Source of the DNA: an uncultured Kingella sp.
GTDB lineage: Bacteria > Pseudomonadota > Gammaproteobacteria > Burkholderiales > Neisseriaceae
Reading direction: 5' to 3'
DNA length: 26,392 nucleotides
Assembly: GCA_916720425.1 (NCBI GenBank)
Contig: CAKARD010000006.1
Coordinates: 1 to 26,392 of the forward strand
In this document: in pieces, positions 14,627-22,297 of the stretch
How the letters are laid out: each line of letters opens with the position of its first letter
Position numbering within the stretch: the first letter of the stretch is position 1
Translations under genes and position numbers: made by a program
Notes under the pieces: generated by a model
What the model saw: the letters and a program-made list of their open reading frames with translations, nothing else
Databases searched by the model: none
Told to the model about the DNA's origin: nothing

Positions 14627-15811
14627 ATGTCTTCTTCCAATAGCATCCACCCTCATCGCCAACGCAATACAAAATGGCTTGTGTTACTCACGCTAATTTT
14701 TGCCACTATTGGTGCAATCTGGGCCATACTCTATTATGGCAAGTGGGCACATCTAGAAGAATCTGAAAACGCCTATGTTAATGGTCATATTGTGCAAATT
14801 AATGCGCAAATTCCTGGTAAAGTCATTCGCATTGCTGTAGAAGATACCGATACCGTACAAGCAGGTGATCTTTTATTAGAATTGGATAATAACGATGCCA
14901 AGCTGGCTCTAGAAAAAGCCAAAAGCCAACTGATTCAAGCCGTACGCCAACATTCACGCCTAAACTCTGGCGTTAATGCCGCCATAGCCGCCACCGCCGC
15001 CCAACAAGCCGATGTGCAACGTGCCCAAATTGCACTTATTAAAGCTCAAGATGATCTCAAACGCCGTCAAGCTTTGCGTGGTAGCGATGCCATTGCTCCT
15101 GAAGAACTCGCCCATGCCCAAGTTGCTGTGGAAAATGCCCGCGCAACACTCAATGCCGCACGTGCCGCCGTTACCTCTGCCAGAGCACAAGAACAAGTAC
15201 AGCGCGACACCTTAGGCAAACCTGCACCCTTAGAAGAACAGCCCGAAGTGATGGCCGCCGCCAGCCAACTTAAAGAAGCATGGCTTGCCCTACAACGCAC
15301 TCAAATTCGCGCTCCAATTAGTGGACAAATCGCACGCCGTTCTGTGCAATTAGGACAACAAATTGGCGCAGGCGCACCTTTAATGGCCATTGTCCCTATG
15401 CATGATTTATGGGTAGACGTGAATTTTAAAGAAACTCAATTATCTCGTTTAAAAATAGGACAAAAAGTACAATTAATTTCAGATTTTTATGGTGAGGATA
15501 TTACTTTTAATGGCACGATTAAAGGTTTATCTGCGGGTACAGGTAGTGCATTCTCTCTCTTGCCCGCACAAAATGCGACGGGAAACTGGATTAAAGTTGT
15601 CCAACGCGTTCCTGTACGCGTGCTAATAGACAAAGAGCAATTAGCCCAATATCCCTTACGTATTGGTTTATCTATGCATGCTACTGTAGATGTGCGCGAT
15701 CAATCAGGCCGTGCCATGACCACCACTGCAGATAACGCCCCCGCCCTAGTACAAGAAAACTTATCCGAAGCCGACAAATTGGTTGCTGATATTCTAAAGA
15801 CCAATCGTTAA
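14627..15811 (+). CDS. emrA: HlyD-family efflux periplasmic adaptor, EmrA/FarA type
   Basis: This membrane fusion protein links an inner-membrane MFS pump to an outer-membrane channel, exporting hydrophobic toxicants or, for Neisseria FarA, antibacterial fatty acids. The 394-aa protein has a short basic cytoplasmic N-terminus and one membrane helix (about residues 17-37). A first half-lipoyl segment (NAYVNGHIVQINAQIPGKV) follows, then a long alpha-helical hairpin rich in Ala, Gln and Arg (about 80-195). A second lipoyl half (IRAPISGQIARRSVQLGQQ) and the beta-barrel domain with VDVNFKETQL complete it. GGA lies 9 bases before the ATG. emrB begins 10 bases after the stop. Whether drugs or fatty acids are the main substrate cannot be read from the sequence. 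Confidence 0.94.
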   Translation: MSSSNSIHPHRQRNTKWLVLLTLIFATIGAIWAILYYGKWAHLEESENAYVNGHIVQINAQIPGKVIRIAVEDTDTVQAGDLLLELDNNDAKLALEKAKSQLIQAVRQHSRLNSGVNAAIAATAAQQADVQRAQIALIKAQDDLKRRQALRGSDAIAPEELAHAQVAVENARATLNAARAAVTSARAQEQVQRDTLGKPAPLEEQPEVMAAASQLKEAWLALQRTQIRAPISGQIARRSVQLGQQIGAGAPLMAIVPMHDLWVDVNFKETQLSRLKIGQKVQLISDFYGEDITFNGTIKGLSAGTGSAFSLLPAQNATGNWIKVVQRVPVRVLIDKEQLAQYPLRIGLSMHATVDVRDQSGRAMTTTADNAPALVQENLSEADKLVADILKTNR

Positions 15812-15820
15812 GGATAAATC

Positions 15821-17365
15821 ATGTCAACCCACACAGCATACACTGCGCCTCCACCTTTACATGGCTTTAAGCTGGTTTTAGCAACCCTTGCCTTATCACT
15901 AGCAGTATTTATGGAAGTATTAGATACCACTATTGCCAATGTATCCTTACCACATATTGCAGGCGATTTGGGCGCGGCCACTTCACAAGGCACATGGGTT
16001 ATTACCTCTTTTGGTGTCGCCAATGCCATCTCTGTTCCCCTAACCGCATGGGCCGCCAAACGCGTGGGTGAAGTACGCCTATTTTTAACTGCCGTATTAA
16101 TGTTCGTCATAACATCATGGGCATGCGGCATGGCAAACAGCCTAACCATGCTGATTATTTTTCGCGCATTACAAGGTTTTTCCACTGCCGCCCTAATTCC
16201 CTTATCTCAAAGTCTCTTACTCGCCGCCTACCCATCTAATCTGCGCCATTTAGCCTTATCATTTTGGGGTATGACAGTCATTACTGCACCCATTTTAGGG
16301 CCTATTGTGGGTGGTTATATTAGCGATCGCATGCACTGGGGTTGGATTTTCTTTATCAACATTCCCATTGGTTTATTCTCATTCTTTATCTTGCGTATTT
16401 TGCTCAAAGGGCGCGAAACCAAAATAGAACACAATCCCATAGATTTTATTGGCATCATACTATTGGTGATAGGTGTTGGTTCATTACAATTTATGCTAGA
16501 ACACGGTCGCGAAGTAGATTGGTTCAACTCCAATATGATTATCATCCTCACTGTGATTGCAATAGTGAGTTTAAGCTATTTTATCGTGTGGGTATTAGGG
16601 CGCGATCACCCTATTGTAGATTTAGGTTTATTCAAAAACCGTAATTTTGCGGTGGGAACGCTCTGTCTGTGTTTGGCATTTTTTCTGTATATGGGAACCG
16701 TGATGTTATTACCCATGTTATTACAAACCCAACTGGGTTATACCGCCACATGGTCAGGTTTGGCCGTTGCCCCTGTAGGAATTATGCCCGTGCTTCTGGC
16801 ACCCATTATCGGCAAATTGGGTAGCAAATTAGACATGCGTTGGGTCGTCACTTTCAGTTTTGCCATGTATGCCATTTGTTTTTATTGGCGTTCAGAAATC
16901 ACCGCACAAGTGGATTTTTGGGGTATTGTATTACCACAATTTTTCTTAGGCTTTGCAATGGGAACATTTTTATTACCCTTACTGGCGATTGTAATGAGTG
17001 GCATGGAAAACCAACAAATCGCCGCAGCCTCTAGTTTATCCAACTTTTTACGCGTATTAGCTGGTGCCATGGGTTCATCATTAGCCATTACTATGTGGGA
17101 AAAGCGCGAAGCCTTTCACCATGCACGACTGGCCGAATATTTCACCGCCTATTCTCCCCAAGCGCAAATGGTTGATGCAGTACAACAAGGCTTGGGCGTA
17201 TCCAGCCAACAAGCCTATGGCGTAGCGGCCATGCAAATTACCCAACAAGGCTTTATACTCTCCGCCTCTGAGCTCTATTATGTTTCGTCTGGTTTATTTT
17301 TGTTTCTAATTATCTTTATTTGGTTTGCTAAACCGCCATTTAGCGCACCCATGAGCGGACATTAA
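15821..17365 (+). CDS. emrB: DHA2-family MFS efflux pump, EmrB/FarB type
   Basis: EmrB is a proton-driven drug exporter of the major facilitator superfamily, DHA2 family, with 14 membrane helices. The 514-aa length is the family norm. Helix 1 carries the DHA2 signature LDTTIANVSLPHIAGDL. Next comes the WVITSFGVANAISVPLTAW helix, and motif C-like glycine-rich ITAPILGPIVGGYISD lies in helix 5. AAGGA precedes the ATG by 7 bases, and emrA ends 9 bases upstream, so the two form an operon. A bidirectional terminator follows. The partner outer-membrane factor is probably the NodT-type gene at 18734, or an unlinked MtrE-like protein. Confidence 0.95.
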   Translation: MSTHTAYTAPPPLHGFKLVLATLALSLAVFMEVLDTTIANVSLPHIAGDLGAATSQGTWVITSFGVANAISVPLTAWAAKRVGEVRLFLTAVLMFVITSWACGMANSLTMLIIFRALQGFSTAALIPLSQSLLLAAYPSNLRHLALSFWGMTVITAPILGPIVGGYISDRMHWGWIFFINIPIGLFSFFILRILLKGRETKIEHNPIDFIGIILLVIGVGSLQFMLEHGREVDWFNSNMIIILTVIAIVSLSYFIVWVLGRDHPIVDLGLFKNRNFAVGTLCLCLAFFLYMGTVMLLPMLLQTQLGYTATWSGLAVAPVGIMPVLLAPIIGKLGSKLDMRWVVTFSFAMYAICFYWRSEITAQVDFWGIVLPQFFLGFAMGTFLLPLLAIVMSGMENQQIAAASSLSNFLRVLAGAMGSSLAITMWEKREAFHHARLAEYFTAYSPQAQMVDAVQQGLGVSSQQAYGVAAMQITQQGFILSASELYYVSSGLFLFLIIFIWFAKPPFSAPMSGH

Positions 17366-17381
17366 AAACCCAATATCCGAC

Positions 17382-17423
17382 AAAAAAGCCTGTATCCTTA
17401 TTATGTGGTTACAGGCAATTTTT
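17382..17423. terminator. Bidirectional terminator between emrB and bfd
   Basis: GCCTGTA (17388-17394) pairs with TACAGGC (17410-17416). After one mismatch the stem is extended by two G-C pairs. A run of six A lies to the left and five T to the right, so it can end emrB on the plus strand and bfd on the minus strand. Confidence 0.8.
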
Positions 17424-17468
17424 AATTTTATCTAATATTCTAAAGTATTCTAAACAATCCATATCAAA

Positions 17469-17666
17469 TTAATGCTCCCCCCCTACAGAAGATGTAACAG
17501 AAACAAGATTATTTGTAGGCAAAAAGGAAGTAGCCAAATCAGCACAACAACCACAACAACCAGCCACACCCAATTGATCAGTTAAATCGGTCAACGAACT
17601 CGCACCCGCTGCCACCGCTTCTTTAATTTTGTGGTCGGTAATCGCGTTACAAATGCAAACATACAT
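17469..17666 (-). CDS. bfd: Bacterioferritin-associated ferredoxin
   Basis: Bfd is a small [2Fe-2S] protein that docks on bacterioferritin and passes electrons to reduce and release stored iron. From the ATG at 17664-17666 the product is 65 aa and begins MYVCICNAITDHKI, the classic N-terminus. The cluster ligands are C4, C6, C38 and C41, at the same positions as in E. coli Bfd. Two additional cysteines (C37, C40) make the second pair read CCGCC. AGGA 9 bases before this ATG supports it. In-frame starts further upstream (to 17690) would place that site inside or against the coding sequence. A Fur-like site lies about 80 bases upstream. No bacterioferritin gene is in the window. Confidence 0.93.
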   Translation of the reverse strand: MYVCICNAITDHKIKEAVAAGASSLTDLTDQLGVAGCCGCCADLATSFLPTNNLVSVTSSVGGEH

Positions 17667-17746
17667 GATAATCATTCCTAAATTAAACAATAAAATACAT
17701 GCTCAACCCGCATCAGCAAATTAAGCTGTTTCCGTAAATTTATGTG

Positions 17747-17765
17747 AATGATAATAGCATTCATT
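17747..17765. promoter_or_regulatory. Fur-box-like site upstream of bfd
   Basis: AATGATAATAGCATTCATT resembles the Fur consensus GATAATGATAATCATTATC and has matching AATGA/TCATT ends. bfd is Fur-repressed in E. coli and Pseudomonas, which makes the position sensible. The plus-strand ABC permease gene begins about 190 bases away on the other side. Confidence 0.5.
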
Positions 17766-17953
17766 ATAACTGACAATAGGATAACAAAATTTTTTTAACC
17801 CCACATACAAAAACAACAAATAAAATATTCAAGCCTTGCTATTTTTTCAAAAAATTGAATGTTTTTTATGTAATTCTAGGTTAATTTGCGGTAAAATGCC
17901 TCATTTTTTCGCACATTTAAGGTGCAATTTAGACTGTTTATTTGGAACGATTT

Positions 17954-18706
17954 ATGAACAACTTTCGTTGGGATATTATTTACGAATACCGCTATATGTT
18001 TTTGGAAGGTGCGTTGGTTACGCTCAAACTCACCGCCATTTCTATTTTATGCGGTTCTATCTTGGGATTATTTGGCGCACTAGCACGAATTGCGCGCGTA
18101 GAAAAAGGCAATATTTTAACCCGTACTATAGCGTGGTTATTACGCACTGTTTCTCTAATATATGTTACATTTTTTCGTGGCACACCATTATTCATACAAA
18201 TTTATATTTGGCATTTTGTTTGGTTGGCAGCATTGATTAATCCCAATGATGGTTTATTGATTTCAGGGGATTTAGCAGCCGAATTACGCCGCAATTATGC
18301 TGCATTACTTGCAGGGGTTTTTGCTTTAACAGTCAATGCTGGTGCATATATTACCGAAATTTTCCGCGCAGGGATTCAATCTATTGATCGTGGACAAATG
18401 GAGGCCGCACGCTCTTTGGGTTTAACGCATGCTCAAGCTATGCGCTATATTATCGTGCCGCAAGCCTTACGTCGTATGCTGCCCCCTTTAGCCAATGAAT
18501 TTATCACCTTATTAAAAGACAGTTCTTTGCTCTCTAACATTGCCGTAGCAGAACTGGCCTATGTACAAAGAACCATTTCAGGACGTTTTTCTATTTATGC
18601 CGATCCGCTTTATACCATTGCCTTGGTTTATTTGATCATGACCACTTGTTTGGCATGGTTATTTTCTGAATTAGAAAAAAAATACAACGCCACCCATCAT
18701 CACTAA
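17954..18706 (+). CDS. Polar amino acid ABC transporter permease (HisM/GlnP type)
   Basis: This is an inner-membrane permease subunit of a polar amino-acid importer. From the ATG at 17954 it has 250 aa; an in-frame TTG four codons earlier is less likely, since GGAA lies just before the ATG. It has about five membrane helices. The BPD_transp_1 coupling loop EAARSLGLTHAQAMRYIIVP contacts the ATPase, followed by PQALRRMLPPLANEF. TFFRGTPLFIQI near residue 75 is typical of the HisMQ/GltJK subfamily. No ATPase or solute-binding protein gene is adjacent, so its partners must be encoded elsewhere. It lies 27 bases before the outer-membrane factor gene and may share its transcript. Substrate not assignable. 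Confidence 0.93.
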   Translation: MNNFRWDIIYEYRYMFLEGALVTLKLTAISILCGSILGLFGALARIARVEKGNILTRTIAWLLRTVSLIYVTFFRGTPLFIQIYIWHFVWLAALINPNDGLLISGDLAAELRRNYAALLAGVFALTVNAGAYITEIFRAGIQSIDRGQMEAARSLGLTHAQAMRYIIVPQALRRMLPPLANEFITLLKDSSLLSNIAVAELAYVQRTISGRFSIYADPLYTIALVYLIMTTCLAWLFSELEKKYNATHHH

Positions 18707-18733
18707 TATATTATATGGTATATGGAATAAATC

Positions 18734-20149
18734 ATGATACCCATGCGTCCTATTTCTTGCTTTACTTTAGCGTGTTTGATGGCGATGTTGACTGCTTGTG
18801 CCAATATGGGTCAATCATCGCCCAATGCCCAAACCATTGGTGCTGAACAACTGCCCATTAGCCATCGCCCTATTGCTGCCATTTCCCCTACATGGTGGAC
18901 ACAATGGCAAGATAACACACTGAATCATTTAATAGACCTAACCTTGCAGCAATCGCCTGATATGGCGGCAGCGCAAGCGCGTTTGCGTCAAGCACAAGCA
19001 GCCAAAGGTATGGCACAATCGCAAGTAGGCCCACAAATAGGTGCAAGTGCAACAGGTGTGGGTGTGTATCATGATTCTTTGAACGATCGTGTGCCGCCTG
19101 TGGTAGACAATCTCATTCAAAATGATGTGATATATGGCAATGCACAATTAAACGCACAATGGCAATGGGATTTGTGGGGCAAATACAAAGCACAAATAGC
19201 CGCAGCACTGGGGCGCGAAAATGCCACTGCATACGAAATGGCTCAAACACGCTTATTACTTGCCCAAGCAGTAAACCAAACCTATATTCAATGGCAAATT
19301 CTCATCGAACAAAAAAAACTATTAAAACAACGCATTCAAATTAAAAAACAGCAAGAAAACATTATTTTGGCACGAGTAAAAGCAGGCTTATTACCCGCAT
19401 CGCAAGTGTATCCTATTCAAGCAGCGCAACGACAATTGCAAGCCGCTATTTATCAAACCGACCATACCATTTCCCAAGTACGCCATGCCTTATCTGCATT
19501 AAGTGGGCAGGCTGCTAACGCCTTAGATAACATGCAACCCGAACCATTGCGTGCCATTCCTCCCTTGCCGCAAGACGAATTGACCGCTGATTTATTGGGG
19601 AAACGCCCCGATATTGCCGCACAACGTGAAGCCGTCTTAATGCGTAACGAACTTATCAAAGCCGCTAAAGCCGAATTTTATCCCAATATTCGCATTCGCG
19701 CCTTAACTGGTTTATCAGAAATAAAAATAGGTAATTTGCCGACATCTGCAACAGCAATGTTAGGTTTATTACCCAGCATTTCTTTACCCATCTTCACTTC
19801 GGGCGCATTACAATCCAATTTGGCACAAAAAAATGCCGAGTTTGATGAACAAGTGGCACGATACAATCAATCGGTATATCGTGCTTTACGTGAAGCTGCT
19901 GATGCCTTAAGTGCCTATGATCACGCCATCAAAGCACAACAAGAACAAATGCAAAATATCACCATTGCCCAAAAGCAAGCCCAAGCCATGCAACGCCGTG
20001 TCAACGCAGGCATAGAAATCAAATTGCAACAGCTTAACTATCAAGATGACATATTGACCACCCAAACTCAAGCCCTCAACACTCGCTTGCAACTGGCTCA
20101 AGCATGGGTAAACGTGAATGTGGCATTTGGCGGTGGTTGGAAAAATTAA
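18734..20149 (+). CDS. Outer-membrane efflux lipoprotein, NodT/OprM (TolC-like) family
   Basis: This outer-membrane factor forms the exit duct of a tripartite efflux pump or type I-like exporter. The 471-aa precursor has a lipoprotein signal peptide ending LTAC, placing the lipidated cysteine near residue 22. Two OEP repeats follow, each with long alpha-helical, Gln/Ala-rich segments (for example PDMAAAQARLRQAQAAKG) and short beta strands such as LNAQWQWDLWGKYKA. The end reads VAFGGGW, close to the usual ALGGGW of the family. GGAA lies 7 bases before the ATG. It is on the same strand as emrAB but separated from it by bfd and the ABC permease. Pairing with EmrAB is an inference. Its stop codon directly abuts that of fimB on the other strand. 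Confidence 0.93.
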   Translation: MIPMRPISCFTLACLMAMLTACANMGQSSPNAQTIGAEQLPISHRPIAAISPTWWTQWQDNTLNHLIDLTLQQSPDMAAAQARLRQAQAAKGMAQSQVGPQIGASATGVGVYHDSLNDRVPPVVDNLIQNDVIYGNAQLNAQWQWDLWGKYKAQIAAALGRENATAYEMAQTRLLLAQAVNQTYIQWQILIEQKKLLKQRIQIKKQQENIILARVKAGLLPASQVYPIQAAQRQLQAAIYQTDHTISQVRHALSALSGQAANALDNMQPEPLRAIPPLPQDELTADLLGKRPDIAAQREAVLMRNELIKAAKAEFYPNIRIRALTGLSEIKIGNLPTSATAMLGLLPSISLPIFTSGALQSNLAQKNAEFDEQVARYNQSVYRALREAADALSAYDHAIKAQQEQMQNITIAQKQAQAMQRRVNAGIEIKLQQLNYQDDILTTQTQALNTRLQLAQAWVNVNVAFGGGWKN

Positions 20150-20917
20150 TTATTCAAATGAATCAACGGGAACAAAACCCACAAAATCAGTTTTTTTATT
20201 CAACAACACCGTCCATGATTTATTTTTTTGACTGGTAAAGGGAAGATAAAACAGTTCATTTTCAGCCAAACCTGTTTTCGCCACGGCTTGTTTTAAATGA
20301 GGGTTATCAGGATACCGTTTGATTAAATCGCCAACAGGTTTCATTCTTTTTGTAATTTGTTGATGTGTTTTTTCGCCCTCTACAATCCACCAATCTGGGC
20401 GTGCGCTTGGTTCCACACCTTGTAGCGACATATCTAAGCTTTTTAATTGTTCATCACTGTCCTTCGGTTCCCGTAAACCAACACGTTTAACGCCAGTCCA
20501 AGACAATTTTTGAAATTCGGGCAGGGCTTTGGGTAAATCATTAGAATTAATTTCGGCAGCACTGACCGCAGTGAAGCGATCCACTTCAAATGCCACCACT
20601 ACAGGACGTGACATCGCCACAGCATACAATCCATAAATCAACGCAGCCAGTTGAATAGAACCAACCAGCAATAAATCCATAAATAACTCTTTTTTAGGTT
20701 TAGTTGGAGTAGCCAAAACAGCGGTCAACACTGGGCCGCAAACCACATCCACCACAACAATCAGACCCAATAAATGCAAACCGCCCATTAAATCAGGATA
20801 TGGCTGGGGATACCACACAAAAAAAACCAAAGCAGACACCAATAAGGCAATCAAAAGATTCACGCTCAAATGCCCCAATGCCCATTTGCTGGCAAAACGA
20901 ATACGCGATGTAGTCAT
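20150..20917 (-). CDS. fimB: TfpX/TfpZ (FimB) family type IV pilin accessory protein
   Basis: Proteins of this family are encoded next to pilin genes and modulate assembly of the cognate pilin. Kingella kingae fimB and the Pseudomonas and Acinetobacter tfpZ/tfpX genes are examples. The 255-aa product has an N-terminal membrane domain with about three to four helices (about residues 15-100). It contains the family-typical GLIVVVDVVCGPVLTAVLA and a following PTKPKKE loop, then a soluble C-terminal part rich in charged residues. Its ATG lies 6 bases after the pilA2 stop with no Shine-Dalgarno, so it is probably translated by coupling to pilA2. The stop is directly adjacent to the convergent efflux gene stop. 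I am confident of the family, less of the exact symbol. Confidence 0.88.
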   Translation of the reverse strand: MTTSRIRFASKWALGHLSVNLLIALLVSALVFFVWYPQPYPDLMGGLHLLGLIVVVDVVCGPVLTAVLATPTKPKKELFMDLLLVGSIQLAALIYGLYAVAMSRPVVVAFEVDRFTAVSAAEINSNDLPKALPEFQKLSWTGVKRVGLREPKDSDEQLKSLDMSLQGVEPSARPDWWIVEGEKTHQQITKRMKPVGDLIKRYPDNPHLKQAVAKTGLAENELFYLPFTSQKNKSWTVLLNKKTDFVGFVPVDSFE

Positions 20918-20923
20918 AATATT

Positions 20924-21463
20924 TTAACGACAAGTGGCTGGCGCAAAAACAGAAGGCAAAGTACCATTTTGAACATTAGTCATGCCCATAGCCGTGGCGG
21001 TGGTATGTGTATCCGATGAACACGCCCAATCAATCACACCCATATTATTATGCGCCAACGCATCGCCTAAACTTTCATACTCTCTTGAATTATCCATACG
21101 GACCATAGGCGACAAGAGCAAAGTATTGGCACCCGCAGACAAGCCCACACTTTCAGGATCATAAGTAATGGTTATTACACCCGTAGTGGGATTGCCCAAA
21201 ACCGATCTCACAAACTTACTGTTTGCGCCTGTATTATTAGCTTGTGAATTCCAAGAGCGAATGGTATTGCTCAAAAATGAAGCCGAAGTACGGCCGTCCA
21301 TTGCAATCTCATTTTTTAGGCCAGATGATAAAATCAAACCTTCCATCACGCGGGTGCGAACCGTATAATTTTGATATGCGGGCAAAGCAATAGCCGCCAG
21401 AATACCAATAATGGCAATAACAATCATTAATTCAATTAATGTAAATCCGCGTTGTAGTTTCAT
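20924..21463 (-). CDS. pilA2: Type IV pilin, second copy
   Basis: This is a type IVa prepilin. A leader MKLQRG is cleaved by PilD before F, and the N-methylated helix FTLIELMIVIAIIGILAAIA follows, ending PAYQNYTVRTRV. The precursor has 179 aa. The C-terminal disulfide loop is bounded by the cysteines in DWACSS and PATCR. The first 50 residues are almost identical to pilin 1. The rest is diverged but keeps blocks such as NNTGANSK and TYDPESVGL. Base and codon use are less biased than in pilin 1, suggesting lower expression. A strong hairpin terminator separates it from pilA1. The ribosome binding site is weak. In K. kingae the second pilin of the equivalent locus is not needed for piliation, so this may be a minor or silent variant. 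Confidence 0.92.
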   Translation of the reverse strand: MKLQRGFTLIELMIVIAIIGILAAIALPAYQNYTVRTRVMEGLILSSGLKNEIAMDGRTSASFLSNTIRSWNSQANNTGANSKFVRSVLGNPTTGVITITYDPESVGLSAGANTLLLSPMVRMDNSREYESLGDALAHNNMGVIDWACSSDTHTTATAMGMTNVQNGTLPSVFAPATCR

Positions 21464-21521
21464 TAATAGATCTTTCTATTTGTTGATGAAAATGATAATA
21501 AACTTATTTTTAATAAAATAC

Positions 21522-21549
21522 AACAAAACCCACCGAGGTGGGTTTTGTT
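21522..21549 (-). terminator. Terminator downstream of pilA1
   Basis: A near-perfect palindrome (AACAAAACCCACC against GGTGGGTTTTGTT, centre GA) lies 42 bases after the pilA1 stop. On the minus strand the T-rich right arm runs into TGTATTTTATT. It should end most pilA1 transcripts, with pilA2-fimB expressed by readthrough or from their own promoter. Confidence 0.75.
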
Positions 21550-21590
21550 TTATCTATCAAATTAAATAGATTTATATATTAAACCGAAAA

Positions 21591-22133
21591 TTAACGGCAT
21601 TGTGCAGGAGTGTATTTAGCTTGGATAGTACCAGCAGCAGCAGGTGTAATACCGCGTTCAGTAGCACTTACGTTAGTTGCAGAAGCACAACCCCAGTCAA
21701 TAGAACCAGTGTGACCAGCACCGATAGCAGCTTGCAAGCTTTCACCTGCACCAGCAGCACCAGAACGTACCCATGGAGTCAAAGTCAAAGTGTTTTCAGC
21801 AGCAGCCAAACCTACAGCAGCAGCGTTATAAGTCACAGTGATCATACCGTTAGTAGCATTAATTTGAACGCTGTCAACGTATTTAGAGTTAGCACCAGTG
21901 TTGTCAGCTTGAGCATTCCAAGTAGTTGCAACACGACTCAAATCATTAGCAGAAGCAGAACCTTCAGTAGCGATTGCTGTTTTAGCAGATTCAGCCAAAC
22001 CTAAACCTTCAGTTACACGAGTACGTACTGTGTAGTCTTGGTATGCAGGCAATGCGATGGCAGCCAAAATACCGATAATTGCGATTACGATCATCAATTC
22101 AATTAATGTGAAACCTTTTTGCATTGTTTTCAT
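21591..22133 (-). CDS. pilA1: Major type IV pilin
   Basis: This is a type IVa prepilin, most likely the main subunit of the surface pilus used in adhesion, twitching and DNA uptake. Leader MKTMQKG is followed by the methylated FTLIELMIVIAIIGILAAIA helix; the precursor has 180 aa. The disulfide loop cysteines are in DWGCAS and PAQCR. GGAG lies 7 bases before the ATG at 22133 and decides it over the internal ATG at 22124. Codons are strongly restricted (GCA, GTA, GGT, AAC), as expected for a very highly expressed gene, which contrasts with pilA2. Upstream are a sigma-54 promoter, IHF site and PilR-like repeats. Order and content match the K. kingae pilA1-pilA2-fimB locus. No silent pilS cassettes are visible in the window. 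Confidence 0.95.
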   Translation of the reverse strand: MKTMQKGFTLIELMIVIAIIGILAAIALPAYQDYTVRTRVTEGLGLAESAKTAIATEGSASANDLSRVATTWNAQADNTGANSKYVDSVQINATNGMITVTYNAAAVGLAAAENTLTLTPWVRSGAAGAGESLQAAIGAGHTGSIDWGCASATNVSATERGITPAAAGTIQAKYTPAQCR

Positions 22134-22152
22134 GTTTTATCTCCAAAATAAA

Positions 22153-22187
22153 GGCGCGGTTTAAAATGATGCAACCACTGTTGCGCC
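22153..22187 (-). other. Alternative hairpins in the pilA1 leader
   Basis: GGCGC (22153-22157) can pair with GCGCC (22183-22187), enclosing about 25 bases. GCAAC (22171-22175) can instead pair with GTTGC (22180-22184). The two stems share bases 22183-22184 and so exclude each other. They lie in the untranslated leader just upstream of the ribosome binding site. Confidence 0.4.
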
Positions 22188-22226
22188 GTATTCAGCAGGC
22201 TGCGTTGTTTAACATGATAGGTATAT

Positions 22227-22242
22227 AGCAGTCTTTGTGCCG
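22227..22242 (-). promoter_or_regulatory. Sigma-54 (-24/-12) promoter of pilA1
   Basis: On the minus strand the sequence is CGGCAC-AAAGA-CTGCT. Against the consensus TGGCAC-N5-TTGCW it has the invariant GG and GC at the correct 10-base spacing, and only two other mismatches. The start would be near 22216, leaving a leader of about 83 bases. pilA1 of K. kingae is known to need sigma-54. Confidence 0.75.
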
Positions 22243-22254
22243 ATGCACGATTGT

Positions 22255-22263
22255 ATTATAACA
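22255..22263 (-). promoter_or_regulatory. Extended -10 sigma-70 promoter of pilA1
   Basis: TGTTATAAT on the minus strand is a perfect extended -10 element; no good -35 is seen. It lies just upstream of the sigma-54 element and overlaps the IHF site. Overlapping sigma-70 and sigma-54 promoters also occur upstream of gonococcal pilE. Confidence 0.55.
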
Positions 22264-22271
22264 TATTGATA
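22259..22271 (-). promoter_or_regulatory. IHF binding site upstream of pilA1
   Basis: TATCAATATGTTA on the minus strand is an exact match to the IHF consensus WATCAANNNNTTR, and an A+T-rich tract lies upstream of it as is usual. It is centred near -49 from the sigma-54 start, between promoter and enhancer, where IHF bends DNA in many sigma-54 systems. Confidence 0.7.
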
Positions 22272-22297
22272 TTATTATTTATTTTTAAAAGTAACAA

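Noticed and set aside
17836..18240. 134-codon plus-strand frame overlapping the ABC permease start
   Set aside because: The permease frame has clear family motifs over the same bases, and this frame has none and lacks a ribosome binding site.
21464..21521. Fur-like AATGATAATAA stretch upstream of pilA2
   Set aside because: Only one half site is present, in a very A+T-rich spacer where such matches arise easily.
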